NCBI RefSeq assembly: GCF_003350205.1
Contig: NZ_QLLC01000030.1
Location: 1 to 36,126, forward strand
Length of the DNA stretch: 36,126 nucleotides
From: Brevundimonas bullata
Lineage (GTDB): Bacteria; Pseudomonadota; Alphaproteobacteria; Caulobacterales; Caulobacteraceae
Reading direction: 5' to 3'
The notes below the pieces were generated by a model that worked only from the letters and a program-made list of their open reading frames with translations, was not told the DNA's origin and made no database searches. How positions within the stretch are numbered: the stretch's first letter is position 1; each line of letters opens with the position of its first letter. Shown piece after piece: positions 1 to 7,712 of this stretch. The position numbers were made by a program, and so were the translations under genes.

Positions 1-33
1 CAGAAGGCTAACCTAATTCGCTCGAGCTGGAGG

Positions 34-52
34 CGTTTTCACACAGCCTCGA
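34..52 (+). repeat. Left copy of window-flanking inverted 19-mer
   Basis: The sequence CGTTTTCACACAGCCTCGA lies here. Its reverse complement, with one mismatch, lies at 36071-36089 just past mltA. The pair therefore brackets almost the whole window in opposite orientations. The left copy sits about 40 bp before the orphan gene at 93. I see no recombinase or transposase next to either copy, so calling it a recombination site would be speculation. Confidence 0.5.
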
Positions 53-92
53 CCCGTTGCGGACCTTCGCCAAGCCATGAGACAATCGCTAA

Positions 93-524
93 ATGGCAGA
101 TATCCCTGACCGCACCGGATGGCTTGAGGAGCCGTTGGCTAGCTATCCGCCGGTCGCTCCCTTTCCACAATTGACCCACTTCGAGCGCCGCGCCCTAGAC
201 GTGCTCGCCGGGCTGTTCGGGGCGGAGGCGGACGAGTTTAGACGCCAGATTGCGGCAAGCCGCGTGACCGATAGGGTCGACACGGTAGTTGGCTTTTACA
301 CCCGCATTGAAGTGGACAGGGCAGCGTCGGGTCCGCTGCCTATCACTCACAAAAGCGCTCATTTCGACGTGCCAGGAACACGGTACGGGATGTCGGTCAC
401 CCTCTGGGATGATGATGGCTACCTGTCCACCATCGAAGGCGTGACCTACGGCGAGGACAGCATGGGCGGCCAGGAACTTACCGATCTGGATTTCACCAGC
501 TTCCAACTGCCAGAAGTCCGCTAA
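93..524 (+). CDS. Orphan cytoplasmic protein of unknown function
   Basis: This is a 143-residue protein that I do not recognise with confidence. It has no signal peptide or membrane segment. The N-terminal third (about residues 27-60) looks helical. The C-terminal half is acidic and beta-rich, with a GFYTRIEV stretch near residue 67 and a DDDGYLSTIEGVTYGED stretch near residues 105-121. That layout recalls small predicted immunity or accessory proteins, but this is only an impression. Codon use is less GC-biased than in the housekeeping genes that follow, and the gene is separated from cnoX by 261 bp without a gene. Together with the flanking 19-mer repeat at 34-52 this hints at an accessory segment at the left edge. 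The ATG at 93 lacks an obvious strong ribosome-binding site. Confidence 0.6.
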   Translation: MADIPDRTGWLEEPLASYPPVAPFPQLTHFERRALDVLAGLFGAEADEFRRQIAASRVTDRVDTVVGFYTRIEVDRAASGPLPITHKSAHFDVPGTRYGMSVTLWDDDGYLSTIEGVTYGEDSMGGQELTDLDFTSFQLPEVR

Positions 525-785
525 CCACCCTCAGCCGACATTCCTCGGGTCCGTTTCCCGCCCGCGCGTCCCCTTCTGACGCAGACCCCTGCTATGGCGA
601 CCTTCATGGCGGGCCGCGCGGCGGTCGATTTCAGACGATTCAGACGAATTGGACTCTGTTTTTTCGTCGCCGGGTCCGAAGCCTCGCGGCGCGGCGCCGA
701 CTGCGTCCATTTCAACGCTTGATGGCGAGGCATCCCGACGCCATCTGATCCGTTACGATTCTTCGATCCAGATGCGGACCCGATC
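525..785. other. Intergenic stretch, no gene seen
   Basis: There is no convincing ORF, RNA gene or strong hairpin here. A tandem CAGACGATT/CAGACGAAT near 636-653 precedes a run of six T at about 659-664, but no stem precedes the run, so I do not call a terminator. The stretch presumably carries the promoter of the gene at 786. Confidence 0.4.
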
Positions 786-1685
786 ATGACCTTCGCCGAC
801 CCGACGCTGAACCCGCCCGCCGACCTGATCAAGGACGGCACGGACGCCTCCTTCATGGCCGACGTGATCGAGGCTTCGAAACATCAGCCGGTCATCGTCG
901 ATTTCTGGGCCACCTGGTGCGGCCCGTGCCGGACCCTGGGCCCGGCGCTGGAAAAGGCCGTGCGCGGCGCCAAGGGCGCGGTCAAGATGGTCAAGATCGA
1001 CGTCGACGCCAACCCGGCCTATGCGGGCCAGCTGCGGGTCCAGTCGATCCCGACCGTCTACGCCTTCGTCAACGGCCAGCCGGTCGACGGCTTCCAGGGC
1101 GCCGTGCCCGAGAGCCAGATCAAGGCCTTCATCGACAAGCTGACCGGCGGCGCCGGCGTCAACACCGACGTCGAGCAACTGCTGTCGCTGGGTGAGGAAT
1201 CCCTTGGCCTCAACGACTTGGGCGGCGCGGCCCAGGCCTTCGCCCATGTCCTGACCATCGAGCCCGAGAACCCCAAGGCCATCGCCGGCATGGCCCGCGT
1301 CTATCTGGCCGAGGGCGACACGGAGCAGGCGCGCCAGACCATCGCCATGGCCCCGGCCGACTCCACCGACCCCATGGTCCAGAGCGTCCGCGCCCAGCTG
1401 TCTCTGGTCGCCTCGGCCCCGACCGGCGCGACGGCGGAACTGGAAGCCAGGATCGCCGCCGATCCCAGCGACCATCAGGCCCGCTACGACCTGTCCCTGG
1501 CCCTGGCCTCGGCGGGCGATCTGGGCGGGGCGGTCGATCAGCTGCTGGCCATCGTCAAGGCCGACCGCGAGTGGAACGACCAGGCGGCGCGCAAGCAGCT
1601 GCTGGTCATTTTCGACGCGGCCGGCGGGGCCAGCGAGGTCGCCCGCGACGGTCGCCGGCGACTGTCCTCCATCCTGTTCGCCTGA
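786..1685 (+). CDS. cnoX: Thioredoxin-TPR chaperedoxin (CnoX/YbbN family)
   Basis: This 299-residue protein combines an N-terminal thioredoxin fold (about residues 10-118) with C-terminal tetratricopeptide-like helices (about 125-299). The family works in the cytoplasm as a holdase that protects clients and hands them to folding chaperones, and some members also have thiol-reductase activity. The active site is a complete WCGPC at residues 44-48. This differs from the E. coli protein, whose thioredoxin site is degenerate, so redox activity is plausible here. The cis-proline loop is visible as QSIPTVYAF near residue 87. The Lon-domain gene follows 13 bp downstream on the same strand, suggesting one transcript for two proteostasis proteins. 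The start has only a weak upstream ribosome-binding site. Confidence 0.88.
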   Translation: MTFADPTLNPPADLIKDGTDASFMADVIEASKHQPVIVDFWATWCGPCRTLGPALEKAVRGAKGAVKMVKIDVDANPAYAGQLRVQSIPTVYAFVNGQPVDGFQGAVPESQIKAFIDKLTGGAGVNTDVEQLLSLGEESLGLNDLGGAAQAFAHVLTIEPENPKAIAGMARVYLAEGDTEQARQTIAMAPADSTDPMVQSVRAQLSLVASAPTGATAELEARIAADPSDHQARYDLSLALASAGDLGGAVDQLLAIVKADREWNDQAARKQLLVIFDAAGGASEVARDGRRRLSSILFA

Positions 1686-1698
1686 TCGGAGAGCGGCG

Positions 1699-2358
1699 AT
1701 GGCCCAGGGCTATATCAAGGCGATTGAACTGCCCCAGGTGATCCCGGTCTTCCCCTTGCCGGGGTCGATCCTGCTGGCACGCGGCCAGTTGCCGCTGAAC
1801 GTGTTCGAGCCGCGCTATCTGAACATGGTCGATGACGCCATGGCCGGGGACCGGATCATCGGCCTGATCCAGCCCCTGACCGGGCTGGACAACCCCCAGC
1901 CGCCGCTGGCCCGCGTCGGCTGCGCCGGTCGCATCACCAGCTTCAACGAGACATCGGACGGCCGCTATCTGATCACCCTGACCGGGGTGTGCCGATTCCG
2001 CGTGAGCAGCGAGCTTCCCGTCAAGACGCCCTATCGTCAGGTCCACGCCGACTTCGCCCCGTTCGAGGCCGACCTGCGCGCGCCCGACCCCGCCGCCGAC
2101 TTCGACCGCGACCACTTCCTCGACGCCCTGCGCCCCTATCTGGAGCATCGCGGCCTGAACGTGGACTGGGACACCGCCGAGATCGCGCCTCAGGAAGCCC
2201 TGATCAACAGCCTGGCCATGGCCCTGCCCTTCGAACCGCCCGAAAAGCAGGCCCTGCTGGAGGCCCCTTCGCTGGAAAACCGCGCCGAGGCCCTGACCGC
2301 CCTGCTCCGCATCGACGCCGCCGACCCCGGCGACGACGACAGCCCGGCGATGCAGTAG
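1699..2358 (+). CDS. Lon N-terminal (substrate-binding) domain protein
   Basis: This 219-residue protein consists of the LON substrate-binding domain without the ATPase or peptidase parts of Lon. The family hallmark IPVFPLPGSILLARGQLPLNVFEPRY is visible in order from about residue 15 (the key pieces are FPLPG and LNVFEPRY). A GCAGRITS/GRYLITLTGVCRFRV core follows at about residues 74-102. Stand-alone LON-domain proteins are common in Alphaproteobacteria and are usually annotated only by domain; their client or partner is generally unknown. The gene lies 13 bp downstream of cnoX and ends a few bases before a strong hairpin at 2364-2395. The GGAGAGCGG sequence ahead of the ATG serves as ribosome-binding site. 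Confidence 0.88.
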   Translation: MAQGYIKAIELPQVIPVFPLPGSILLARGQLPLNVFEPRYLNMVDDAMAGDRIIGLIQPLTGLDNPQPPLARVGCAGRITSFNETSDGRYLITLTGVCRFRVSSELPVKTPYRQVHADFAPFEADLRAPDPAADFDRDHFLDALRPYLEHRGLNVDWDTAEIAPQEALINSLAMALPFEPPEKQALLEAPSLENRAEALTALLRIDAADPGDDDSPAMQ

Positions 2359-2363
2359 GCGCC

Positions 2364-2399
2364 GGGGCTCAAGTAGCGCGAAGCGCGATAGCCCCCTAA
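2364..2399. repeat. Covarying intergenic hairpin, short form (copy 1)
   Basis: The hairpin begins six bases after the stop of the Lon-domain gene. An outer stem GGGGCT (2364-2369) pairs with AGCCCC (2390-2395), and an inner GCGC-GAA-GCGC forms the tip. Read on the minus strand, 2368-2399 matches the element at 18169-18200 in 26 of 32 positions. Four of the six differences are two compensating base-pair swaps in the stem. It may act as a 3-prime-end structure or terminator, although it lacks a T tract. Confidence 0.6.
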
Positions 2400-2410
2400 G
2401 AAGCCACTTC

Positions 2411-2444
2411 CTCAAGCAGCGAGCGCCCGCGGCGCGAGCGATAG
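2411..2444. repeat. Covarying intergenic hairpin, long form (copy 2)
   Basis: This copy has the conserved CTCAAGCAGCG left flank and CGATAG right flank. On the minus strand its core is GCGCC-GCG-GGCGC. This is the same loop as the copies near ftsK, with a C-G pair replacing their A-T pair. It lies 16 bp before the Trm112-like gene, so it could shape the leader of that mRNA. Confidence 0.55.
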
Positions 2445-2459
2445 GAAACAAAGAAGATC

Positions 2460-2654
2460 ATGAGCGACGCCTTCAACACCCCCGTCTCGGTCGATCCCCG
2501 CCTGCTGGAGGTCCTGGTCTGCCCGGTCACGCGCGGCCGCCTGACCCTTGACCGCGAGCGCAACGAGCTGATCTCCGCCGGCGCCAAGCTGGCCTTCCCC
2601 ATCCGCGACGGCGTGCCGATCATGCTGGTCGAGGACGCCCGCCCGCTGGACTGA
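2460..2654 (+). CDS. Trm112-like (YcaR-type) small protein
   Basis: This 64-residue protein belongs to the Trm112/YcaR family. The family signature is clear: [18 protein letters not shown] at the N-terminal half, then [21 protein letters not shown]. Family members act as small partners or activators of methyltransferases, or have unknown roles in bacteria. The zinc-knuckle cysteines of E. coli YcaR (CPVC and a later ELIC) are reduced here to a single Cys, with CPVT and ELIS in their place. This protein therefore probably does not bind zinc through that site. I recall similar losses in other Alphaproteobacteria. It is preceded by the hairpin at 2411-2444 and followed by a 12-bp perfect palindrome (2687-2698) that may help end the transcript. 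Confidence 0.85.
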   Translation: MSDAFNTPVSVDPRLLEVLVCPVTRGRLTLDRERNELISAGAKLAFPIRDGVPIMLVEDARPLD

Positions 2655-2759
2655 GGCGAGGGGAACCGAGTTTACGCCGCGCTTAGGCGGGCGCCCGCTT
2701 TCCTCATCGCGCCCTTATGCGTTTTGGGCGTCTTCTTCAGCCTCTGAAGGAGACCTCCC

Positions 2760-2909
2760 ATGAGCCGCCGCGCCCTGCTGAACCAGTCCCTCAACCGCGC
2801 CGCCCCGCCTGGAGCCACGTCCAGCGTCTGGCGCATGACCCAGACCGTTCTGACCCTCTATCTCGGCTGCACCCCGCGCGACCCCGCCGACCGGAGCCGC
2901 CCGCGATGA
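2760..2909 (+). CDS. Tiny protein, first gene of a coupled trio
   Basis: This is a 49-codon ORF beginning at ATG 2760, preceded by AAGGAGA with a six-base spacer, one of the best ribosome-binding sites in the window. The product starts MSRRALLNQSLNRAA, has a central WRMTQTVLTLYLGC stretch and ends in a basic tail. It has no signal peptide and no domain that I recognise. Its TGA overlaps the ATG of the next ORF (ATGA at 2906-2909), which points to translational coupling. It is also possible that this ORF is a leader peptide setting translation of the next gene. The strong ribosome-binding site and the overlap are the reasons to call it; no homology is claimed. Confidence 0.5.
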   Translation: MSRRALLNQSLNRAAPPGATSSVWRMTQTVLTLYLGCTPRDPADRSRPR

Positions 2910-3127
2910 TGAGCGGCTATCCCGACGCCGGCGTCCCTGAAATTCAGGCCGAGGCCGTGCCCCACAGCAGCCGCACCTATGGCGTCGTCGCTCGCGACGG
3001 CGGCTGGTGCGTCACCCTGGACAGCTGCGCCACGCGGCCCTTTCCTGACCGCGAAGCGGCGCTGCGCATCGCCCGCCAGCTTCAGCGTCAGGCGGACCGC
3101 CTGAACCACGCCGAGCCCAGGTCATGA
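2906..3127 (+). CDS. Small protein, DUF2188-like pattern
   Basis: This is a 73-residue protein starting at ATG 2906 (an alternative in-frame ATG lies at 2909), overlapping the stop of the tiny ORF upstream by four bases. The C-terminal part reads as a short beta-hairpin followed by a helix: YGVVARDGGWCVTLDS, then PFPDREAALRIARQLQRQADRLN. This resembles the small DUF2188-type fold, in which a protein reports a value with W/V and then has an EAA helix; that comparison is by eye only. Its own stop overlaps the ATG of the next gene (ATGA at 3124-3127). A longer reading from 2717 in the same frame is less likely, because its N-terminal part overlaps the well-supported ORF at 2760. Confidence 0.6.
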   Translation: MMSGYPDAGVPEIQAEAVPHSSRTYGVVARDGGWCVTLDSCATRPFPDREAALRIARQLQRQADRLNHAEPRS

Positions 3128-3321
3128 CCGCCCAGCCCCTGGCCGCCCCGCCCCGGCCCGTCCTGTTCGAAATCCAGAGAGCGGGCCGGGTCTGGCGCCT
3201 GGCCTCCTCGGACGGCCTCTTCTTCGGCCTGTTCCAGACCCGCGCCTCGGCCCTGCGCTGCGCCGTCGAGGAAGCCGACCGCCGCGACGGCGGCGACGTC
3301 CTGCTGCACACCCACGACTGA
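3124..3321 (+). CDS. Small protein, probable distant paralogue of its neighbour
   Basis: This is a 65-residue protein whose ATG overlaps the upstream stop codon. After a proline-rich start it shows VLFEIQRAGRVWRLASSDGL and then FQTRASALRCAVEEADRRDG. That is a strand-strand-helix layout much like that of the protein encoded just upstream (WCVTLDS ... REAALRIARQLQRQADR). The two may be diverged paralogues that act together. No function is known to me. The gene ends 14 bp before the long palindromic repeat at 3335-3470, which separates it from the convergent ubiquinone hydroxylase gene. Confidence 0.62.
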   Translation: MTAQPLAAPPRPVLFEIQRAGRVWRLASSDGLFFGLFQTRASALRCAVEEADRRDGGDVLLHTHD

Positions 3322-3334
3322 CCTAAAGGCGCGT

Positions 3335-3470
3335 CTTTCCTCCCTGTTCGCGAAGCGAATGGGGAGGTGGCGCGGCGCCATAGGTGACGGAGGGGGCGAC
3401 TCCACGTCAGTCCTCTGTGCCGCCCCCTCCACCACTTCGTGGTCCCCCTCCCCACAGGTGGGGAGGAAAG
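3335..3470. repeat. Long palindromic intergenic repeat, copy A
   Basis: This is a mosaic of hairpins about 136 bp long, inverted relative to a second copy at 18212-18335. Read on the minus strand it begins CTTTCCTCCCCA, forms a CCTCCCCA/TGGGGAGG stem, then an ACCACGAAGTGGT stem, a GGAGGGGGCG block, a variable middle, and closes with CCACCTCCCCATT and GGGAGGAAAG. It fills the gap between two convergent genes (ends at 3321 and 3480). It could fold as RNA from either strand and so work as a bidirectional terminator. Confidence 0.75.
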
Positions 3471-3479
3471 CCTAAACGC

Positions 3480-4730
3480 CTAGAGCGCCTCGCCTCTCAG
3501 CAGCTTCGGCAGATCCCCGGTCGCCCCGCCCGCCTCATGCATGAAGGCGCGGCGCAGGGGGGCGATGCGGTTGACCGCCGCCATGCCCAGATCGCGCGCC
3601 AGCCGCACCGGCGCCAGGTCGTTGGAGAACAGCCGCACGAAGCCGTCGAAGCCTGCCGCCAGGGCCGCATTGTCGAAGCGGCGCCAGCGAGCGTAGCGCT
3701 CCAGCACCAGCTCCGAGCCGATGTCCTCGCCGATCCGGACGGCGTCGGTCAGGACCTCGGCCAGGGCGGCGGCGTCCTTCAGCCCCATGTTCAGCCCCTG
3801 CCCCGCCACCGGGTGCACGCCATGGGCGGCGTCGCCCAGGATGGCGATGCGCGGCGCGGTCAGCTTCTCGGCCAGTTGCAAGGACAGCGGATAGACAAAG
3901 CGTGGCCCCACGACCTCGACGCCATCGAGGAACTCGCCGAAGCGCCGCATCAGGTGGGCGTGGAAGGCCTCGTCCGAAGCCACCTTCAGCGCCTCGGCCC
4001 GGCGCGTGCTCTCGGTCCAGACCAGGCTGGCCCGCTGCTCCGTCAGAGGCAGGATGGCGAAGGGGCCGTCGGGCAGAAAATATTCATGGGCGACATTGCC
4101 GTGGTCGCGGCCCAGCTTGACCGTCGCCACCACGCCGCTCTGGCCGTAGCCCCAGCCGAAGGTGTCGATGCCGGCCGCACGGCGCACGGTCGAGCCGCGC
4201 CCCTCGGCGCCGACGACCAGAGGCGCACTGATGGTCGCGCCGTCCTTCAGCGTCACCGTCGCCAGGCCCGGCCCGACCTCGACGCCATCCACCGAAGCCG
4301 GCGCCCGGACCTCGATCCCGGCGGCGGTGACGGCCTCGGCCAAGGCCGTACGGATGCGGCGGTTCTCCAGCATATAGCCCAGGGGCTCGCCGCCGTTGCG
4401 GTCGCCGATCTCGTCGGCGTCGAAGCGGATATAGGCCGGCGACGGCGGGCGGCTGGCGGCGCCCGGTCGCTTGCCGTCCGTCACCAGAATGCGATCCATG
4501 CGGCAGGCGTGGGGCCGCAGACTTTCGCCCAGACCGAGCGCGTCCAGCATGCGGAAGGTCGAATAGGCGATGGCGGTCGAGCGCCCGTCGAAGGTCGGCG
4601 CCAGCTGGGCGTCGAAGGGCTGGGGATCGACCAGCACCGGCTTCAGCCCGCCCTGCGCCGCCGCCAGGGCGAAGGTCGCCCCCGCCAGTCCCGCGCCCGC
4701 GATGATGATGTCGTAGTCGGTGTCAGCCAT
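3480..4730 (-). CDS. FAD-dependent ubiquinone-biosynthesis hydroxylase (UbiH/COQ6 family)
   Basis: This 416-residue flavoprotein monooxygenase starts at the ATG at 4730 (MADTDYDIIIAG). The 41 codons upstream in frame look like non-coding repeat sequence, so I exclude them. The Rossmann FAD motif GAGLAGATFALAAA is near residue 11. The second family motif GDAAHGVHPVAGQGLNMGLKD is near residue 290, including the DG/GD and P residues that contact FAD. UbiH/UbiF/UbiI/COQ6 enzymes hydroxylate the aromatic ring of ubiquinone precursors at the membrane using O2 and a reduced flavin. Which ring position this one modifies cannot be read from the sequence. It is divergent from ftsK across a repeat-rich 200-bp gap and convergent with the small-gene trio. 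Confidence 0.88.
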   Translation of the reverse strand: MADTDYDIIIAGAGLAGATFALAAAQGGLKPVLVDPQPFDAQLAPTFDGRSTAIAYSTFRMLDALGLGESLRPHACRMDRILVTDGKRPGAASRPPSPAYIRFDADEIGDRNGGEPLGYMLENRRIRTALAEAVTAAGIEVRAPASVDGVEVGPGLATVTLKDGATISAPLVVGAEGRGSTVRRAAGIDTFGWGYGQSGVVATVKLGRDHGNVAHEYFLPDGPFAILPLTEQRASLVWTESTRRAEALKVASDEAFHAHLMRRFGEFLDGVEVVGPRFVYPLSLQLAEKLTAPRIAILGDAAHGVHPVAGQGLNMGLKDAAALAEVLTDAVRIGEDIGSELVLERYARWRRFDNAALAAGFDGFVRLFSNDLAPVRLARDLGMAAVNRIAPLRRAFMHEAGGATGDLPKLLRGEAL

Positions 4731-4775
4731 GGGTCTTCTGTCGCGCCGATCAGGGCTCGCGTCCAGTGGGACAAA

Positions 4776-4860
4776 GTGGCGAGTGAGGGGTGGCGGGTGA
4801 CGAAAAGGTCCCACAGCGACTGTCGACATCCCTCGCCACTCGTCACTAACCACTCGCCAC
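4776..4860. repeat. Inverted GTGGCGAGTG-type repeat
   Basis: GTGGCGAGTG followed by GGTGGCGGGTGACGA lies at 4776-4804. Its imperfect reverse complement (CCTCGCCACTCGTCACTAA and CCACTCGCCAC) lies at 4830-4860. The unit GTGGCGAGTG is itself reiterated, so this is a degenerate reiterated and inverted repeat. It sits between the divergent ubiquinone hydroxylase and ftsK, upstream of both start codons. Confidence 0.55.
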
Positions 4861-4871
4861 TAGGCTGCTGG

Positions 4872-4886
4872 TAAACAGCCCCTTAA
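4872..4886 (+). promoter_or_regulatory. Possible CtrA box upstream of ftsK
   Basis: TAAA-N7-TTAACC lies about 45 bp upstream of the ftsK start. It differs from the CtrA consensus TTAA-N7-TTAA at one base. CtrA controls many division genes in Caulobacteraceae, so the location makes sense, but a single match of this quality can occur by chance. Confidence 0.3.
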
Positions 4887-4932
4887 CCCTGTCGCGCGAC
4901 AAGGGAGGCCTAGTCTTCTGAGGTTCGCCTTC

Positions 4933-7413
4933 ATGTCCGCCGCCCTCGCGCTCGGCCAACGCGCCTGGTCCACCGCCCGCATCGTCTGGGGCGCGCCCTT
5001 CGCCGTGCGTTTTCGCGGCGTGTTGCAAGCCCTGCTGTCGACCCTGTTGCTGGTCGCCATGATCTCGTGGAACCCGGCGGACCCCAGCTGGAACGCCGCC
5101 TCGACGCAGGGGCCGACCAACTGGCTGGGCGGAACGGGCGCGACCCTCGCCGACTTGATGATGCAGTCGCTAGGCCTGGCCGCCTGGCCCGCCGTCCTGT
5201 TGCTGATCGCCTTCGGGCTGGCCACAGCCATCGGCGACGCCCTGCAACACCGTCTGCAGCCCACGGCCTTCAAGGTCTTCTGCGCGATCTCCGGCGTCCT
5301 GCTGCTGTCGGCGGCGCTGTCGGCCCTGGCCGCCCCCGCCAAGTGGCCGCTGGCCGCCGGGCTGGGCGGCCTGTGGGGCGACGGCGTCACGGGCCTGTCG
5401 GCCCAAGGCCTCGCCGCTCTGCATATTCCGGGCGGACGCTGGATCGCCGGCGGCCTGTTCCTGATCCTCGGCCTGTGGGCCCTAGGCTACGCCGTGGGCC
5501 TGCGCCTGCGCGACTTCACCGACACCGCCGGCTGGGCCGCCGATAAGCACGCCGCCCACCGCGCGGACCGCCCCGCCAAGGTCAAGACGCCTTCAAAAGC
5601 CGGGCTCAAGGGCGACGCCCGCATCGTCGCCGAGGCCGCCGCCGCTCCGTCTGCGCGCAAGCCTCGCCGCGCGCCCGAGCCGGAAGCCGCGCCCGCCGAC
5701 CATTCGCCCGAGGACAATCCCTACGCCGCCGATCCCTATGCCGACGACGAGGCGCCCGGCGCCTCGGTCCCGCCGTGGGAAGACGCCGCCCCTGTCGCCC
5801 CGATCGCGCCGCCGTCCGCGCGCGGCGCCACTCGCGCCGCTGAGCCCAGGGTCGCCGCCGTCAAGGCGCCCCGCCCCGCACGCGACGCCGACCAGCAGAC
5901 CTTTGAGTTCGAGCCCAGCGACGGCTTCGACCTGCCCTCGCTCGGCATCCTGTCCAAGCCGCAGCAGCGCGTCGGCGCCGTCGATGAGGAATCCCTCAAG
6001 CAGAACGCCAAGATGCTGGAAGGCGTGCTGCAGGAATTCGGCGTGCGCGGCGCCATCGACCAGATCCGCCCCGGCCCGGTCGTCACCCTCTATGAACTGG
6101 TCCCCGCGCCGGGCGTGAAGCATGGCCGCGTCGTGGCCCTGGCTGACGACATCGCCCGCTCCATGTCGGCCCGCGCCTGCCGCATCGCCGTGGTTCAGGG
6201 CCGCAACGCCATCGGCATCGAGCTTCCCAACGCCAAGCGCGAGACCGTCTATCTGCGCGACCTGCTGGCGAGCGGCGAGTACGACAAGAAGACCCATCTT
6301 CTGCCCCTGGCGCTCGGCGAAACCATCGGCGGCGAGCCTTACGTGGCCGACCTGGCGCGCATGCCCCACCTGCTGATCGCGGGCACCACCGGCTCGGGCA
6401 AGTCGGTGGGGGTCAACGCCATGATCCTGTCGATCCTCTATCGCCACACGCCCGCCGAATGCCGCTTCATCATGATCGACCCCAAGATGCTGGAGCTGTC
6501 GGTCTATGACGGCATCCCGCACCTGCTGGCGCCGGTCGTGACCGATCCCAAGAAGGCGGTCGTCGCCCTGAAGTGGACCGTGCGCGAGATGGAGGACCGC
6601 TATCGCCGGATGTCCAAGCTCGGCGTCCGCAACGTCGCCAGCTACAATGAGCGCGCCCGCGAGGCCCAGGAAAAGGGCGAGCATTTCGAGCGCACCGTCC
6701 AGACCGGCTTCGACGAGCAGGGCCGTCCCATCTACGAGTCCGAGAAGATCCGCCCCGAGCCCATGCCCTATCTGGTCGTGGTCATGGACGAGATGGCCGA
6801 CCTGATGCTGGTCGCCGGCAAGGACGTGGAAGGCGCCGTGCAGCGCCTGGCCCAGATGGCCCGCGCCGCCGGCATCCACCTGATCATGGCCACGCAGCGC
6901 CCGTCGGTGGACGTCATCACCGGCACTATCAAGGCCAACTTCCCGACCCGGATCAGCTTCCAGGTCACGTCCAAGATCGACAGCCGCACCATCCTGGGCG
7001 AACAGGGCGGCGAGCAGCTGCTGGGTCAGGGCGACATGCTCTACATGGCCGGCGGCGGCCGCATCACCCGCCTGCACGGCCCCTTCGTCACCGACCAGGA
7101 AGTCGAGGAGGTGTGCAAGCACCTGCGCAGCCAGGCCGAGCCCGACTATCTCGACCTGATCACCGACGAGCCGGACGGCGACGGCGACGGCGCCTTTGAC
7201 GAGGACGGCGGCGGGTCGGGCGACGACCTCTACGACCGCGCCGTGGCCGTGGTCACGCGCGACCGCAAGGCCTCGACCTCCTACATCCAGCGCCGCCTGC
7301 AAATCGGCTACAACCGCGCCGCCACCCTGATCGAGCGCATGGAGCAGGAAGGCGTCGTCAGCCCCGCCAACCACGCCGGCAAGCGCGACATCCTGGCCGG
7401 CCCGCCGCCTTGA
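4933..7413 (+). CDS. ftsK: DNA translocase FtsK
   Basis: This 826-residue FtsK/SpoIIIE-type translocase works at the division septum, anchoring to the membrane and pumping chromosome-terminus DNA. Four hydrophobic segments lie in residues about 30-190. An Ala/Pro-rich linker spans about 200-330, followed by the motor. Walker A is GTTGSGKS at 484-491, Walker B is [12 protein letters not shown] near 612-623, and the [12 protein letters not shown] motif follows. The gamma winged-helix domain that reads KOPS-like sequences is present at about 760-820 ([18 protein letters not shown]). The length is typical of alphaproteobacterial FtsK. A CtrA-like box lies upstream, and a complex of hairpins and a 30-bp inverted repeat lies downstream. 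The lolA gene follows on the same strand after 300 bp. Confidence 0.97.
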   Translation: MSAALALGQRAWSTARIVWGAPFAVRFRGVLQALLSTLLLVAMISWNPADPSWNAASTQGPTNWLGGTGATLADLMMQSLGLAAWPAVLLLIAFGLATAIGDALQHRLQPTAFKVFCAISGVLLLSAALSALAAPAKWPLAAGLGGLWGDGVTGLSAQGLAALHIPGGRWIAGGLFLILGLWALGYAVGLRLRDFTDTAGWAADKHAAHRADRPAKVKTPSKAGLKGDARIVAEAAAAPSARKPRRAPEPEAAPADHSPEDNPYAADPYADDEAPGASVPPWEDAAPVAPIAPPSARGATRAAEPRVAAVKAPRPARDADQQTFEFEPSDGFDLPSLGILSKPQQRVGAVDEESLKQNAKMLEGVLQEFGVRGAIDQIRPGPVVTLYELVPAPGVKHGRVVALADDIARSMSARACRIAVVQGRNAIGIELPNAKRETVYLRDLLASGEYDKKTHLLPLALGETIGGEPYVADLARMPHLLIAGTTGSGKSVGVNAMILSILYRHTPAECRFIMIDPKMLELSVYDGIPHLLAPVVTDPKKAVVALKWTVREMEDRYRRMSKLGVRNVASYNERAREAQEKGEHFERTVQTGFDEQGRPIYESEKIRPEPMPYLVVVMDEMADLMLVAGKDVEGAVQRLAQMARAAGIHLIMATQRPSVDVITGTIKANFPTRISFQVTSKIDSRTILGEQGGEQLLGQGDMLYMAGGGRITRLHGPFVTDQEVEEVCKHLRSQAEPDYLDLITDEPDGDGDGAFDEDGGGSGDDLYDRAVAVVTRDRKASTSYIQRRLQIGYNRAATLIERMEQEGVVSPANHAGKRDILAGPPP

Positions 7414-7433
7414 CCTAGTCGGCTGCGCCGAAG

Positions 7434-7583
7434 CGGCAGCTTCGCTGCCGGGCGCTATCGCTCGCGACGCGGTCGCTCGCTGCTCCACGCCGAAGCCAGC
7501 TCGGTTGAACGGAACTACACGCGACCTAAGCCCGTTAAACGCCCTCGTCCTCAAGCAGCGAGCGACCGCGTCGCGAGCGATAG
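7434..7583. repeat. Hairpin plus perfect 30-bp inverted pair downstream of ftsK (copies 3 and 4)
   Basis: A CGGCAGC-TTC-GCTGCCG hairpin (7434-7450) is followed by CTATCGCTCGCGACGC... at 7455-7484. Its exact 30-bp reverse complement lies at 7554-7583, 69 bp further on. Each arm is itself a long-form copy of the covarying hairpin family (stem GCGAC-GCG-GTCGC). The gap 7414-7712 between ftsK and lolA contains no gene. The arms could fold separately or pair with each other. Confidence 0.7.
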
Positions 7584-7712
7584 GACCCTTAAGACAATGA
7601 ACACCGCTTCATCGGAGCGCCGAAATATGGTCAGGCTGGGGTCATGGGGTCGCCGTCTGCCTGCGGCTTGATGACCATCCGAACCCTCATCCCGAACGGG
7701 AGAAGACAAGAC

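Noticed and set aside
656..665. T run as a terminator
   Set aside because: No stem precedes the T run; only a short direct repeat is present upstream.
3384..4874. 496-residue open frame antisense to the ubiquinone hydroxylase
   Set aside because: Starts within the palindromic repeat, lacks a ribosome-binding site, and opposes a gene with intact FAD motifs.
5593..7554. 653-residue open frame antisense to ftsK
   Set aside because: It is the mirror of a high-GC coding region: composition is His/Gln/Arg/Val-rich low-complexity, with no domain, and FtsK on the other strand is unambiguous.
7455..7583. Terminal inverted repeats of an insertion sequence
   Set aside because: The 69-bp interior has no ORF, no clear target duplication was found, and single copies of the same arm occur elsewhere without a partner.
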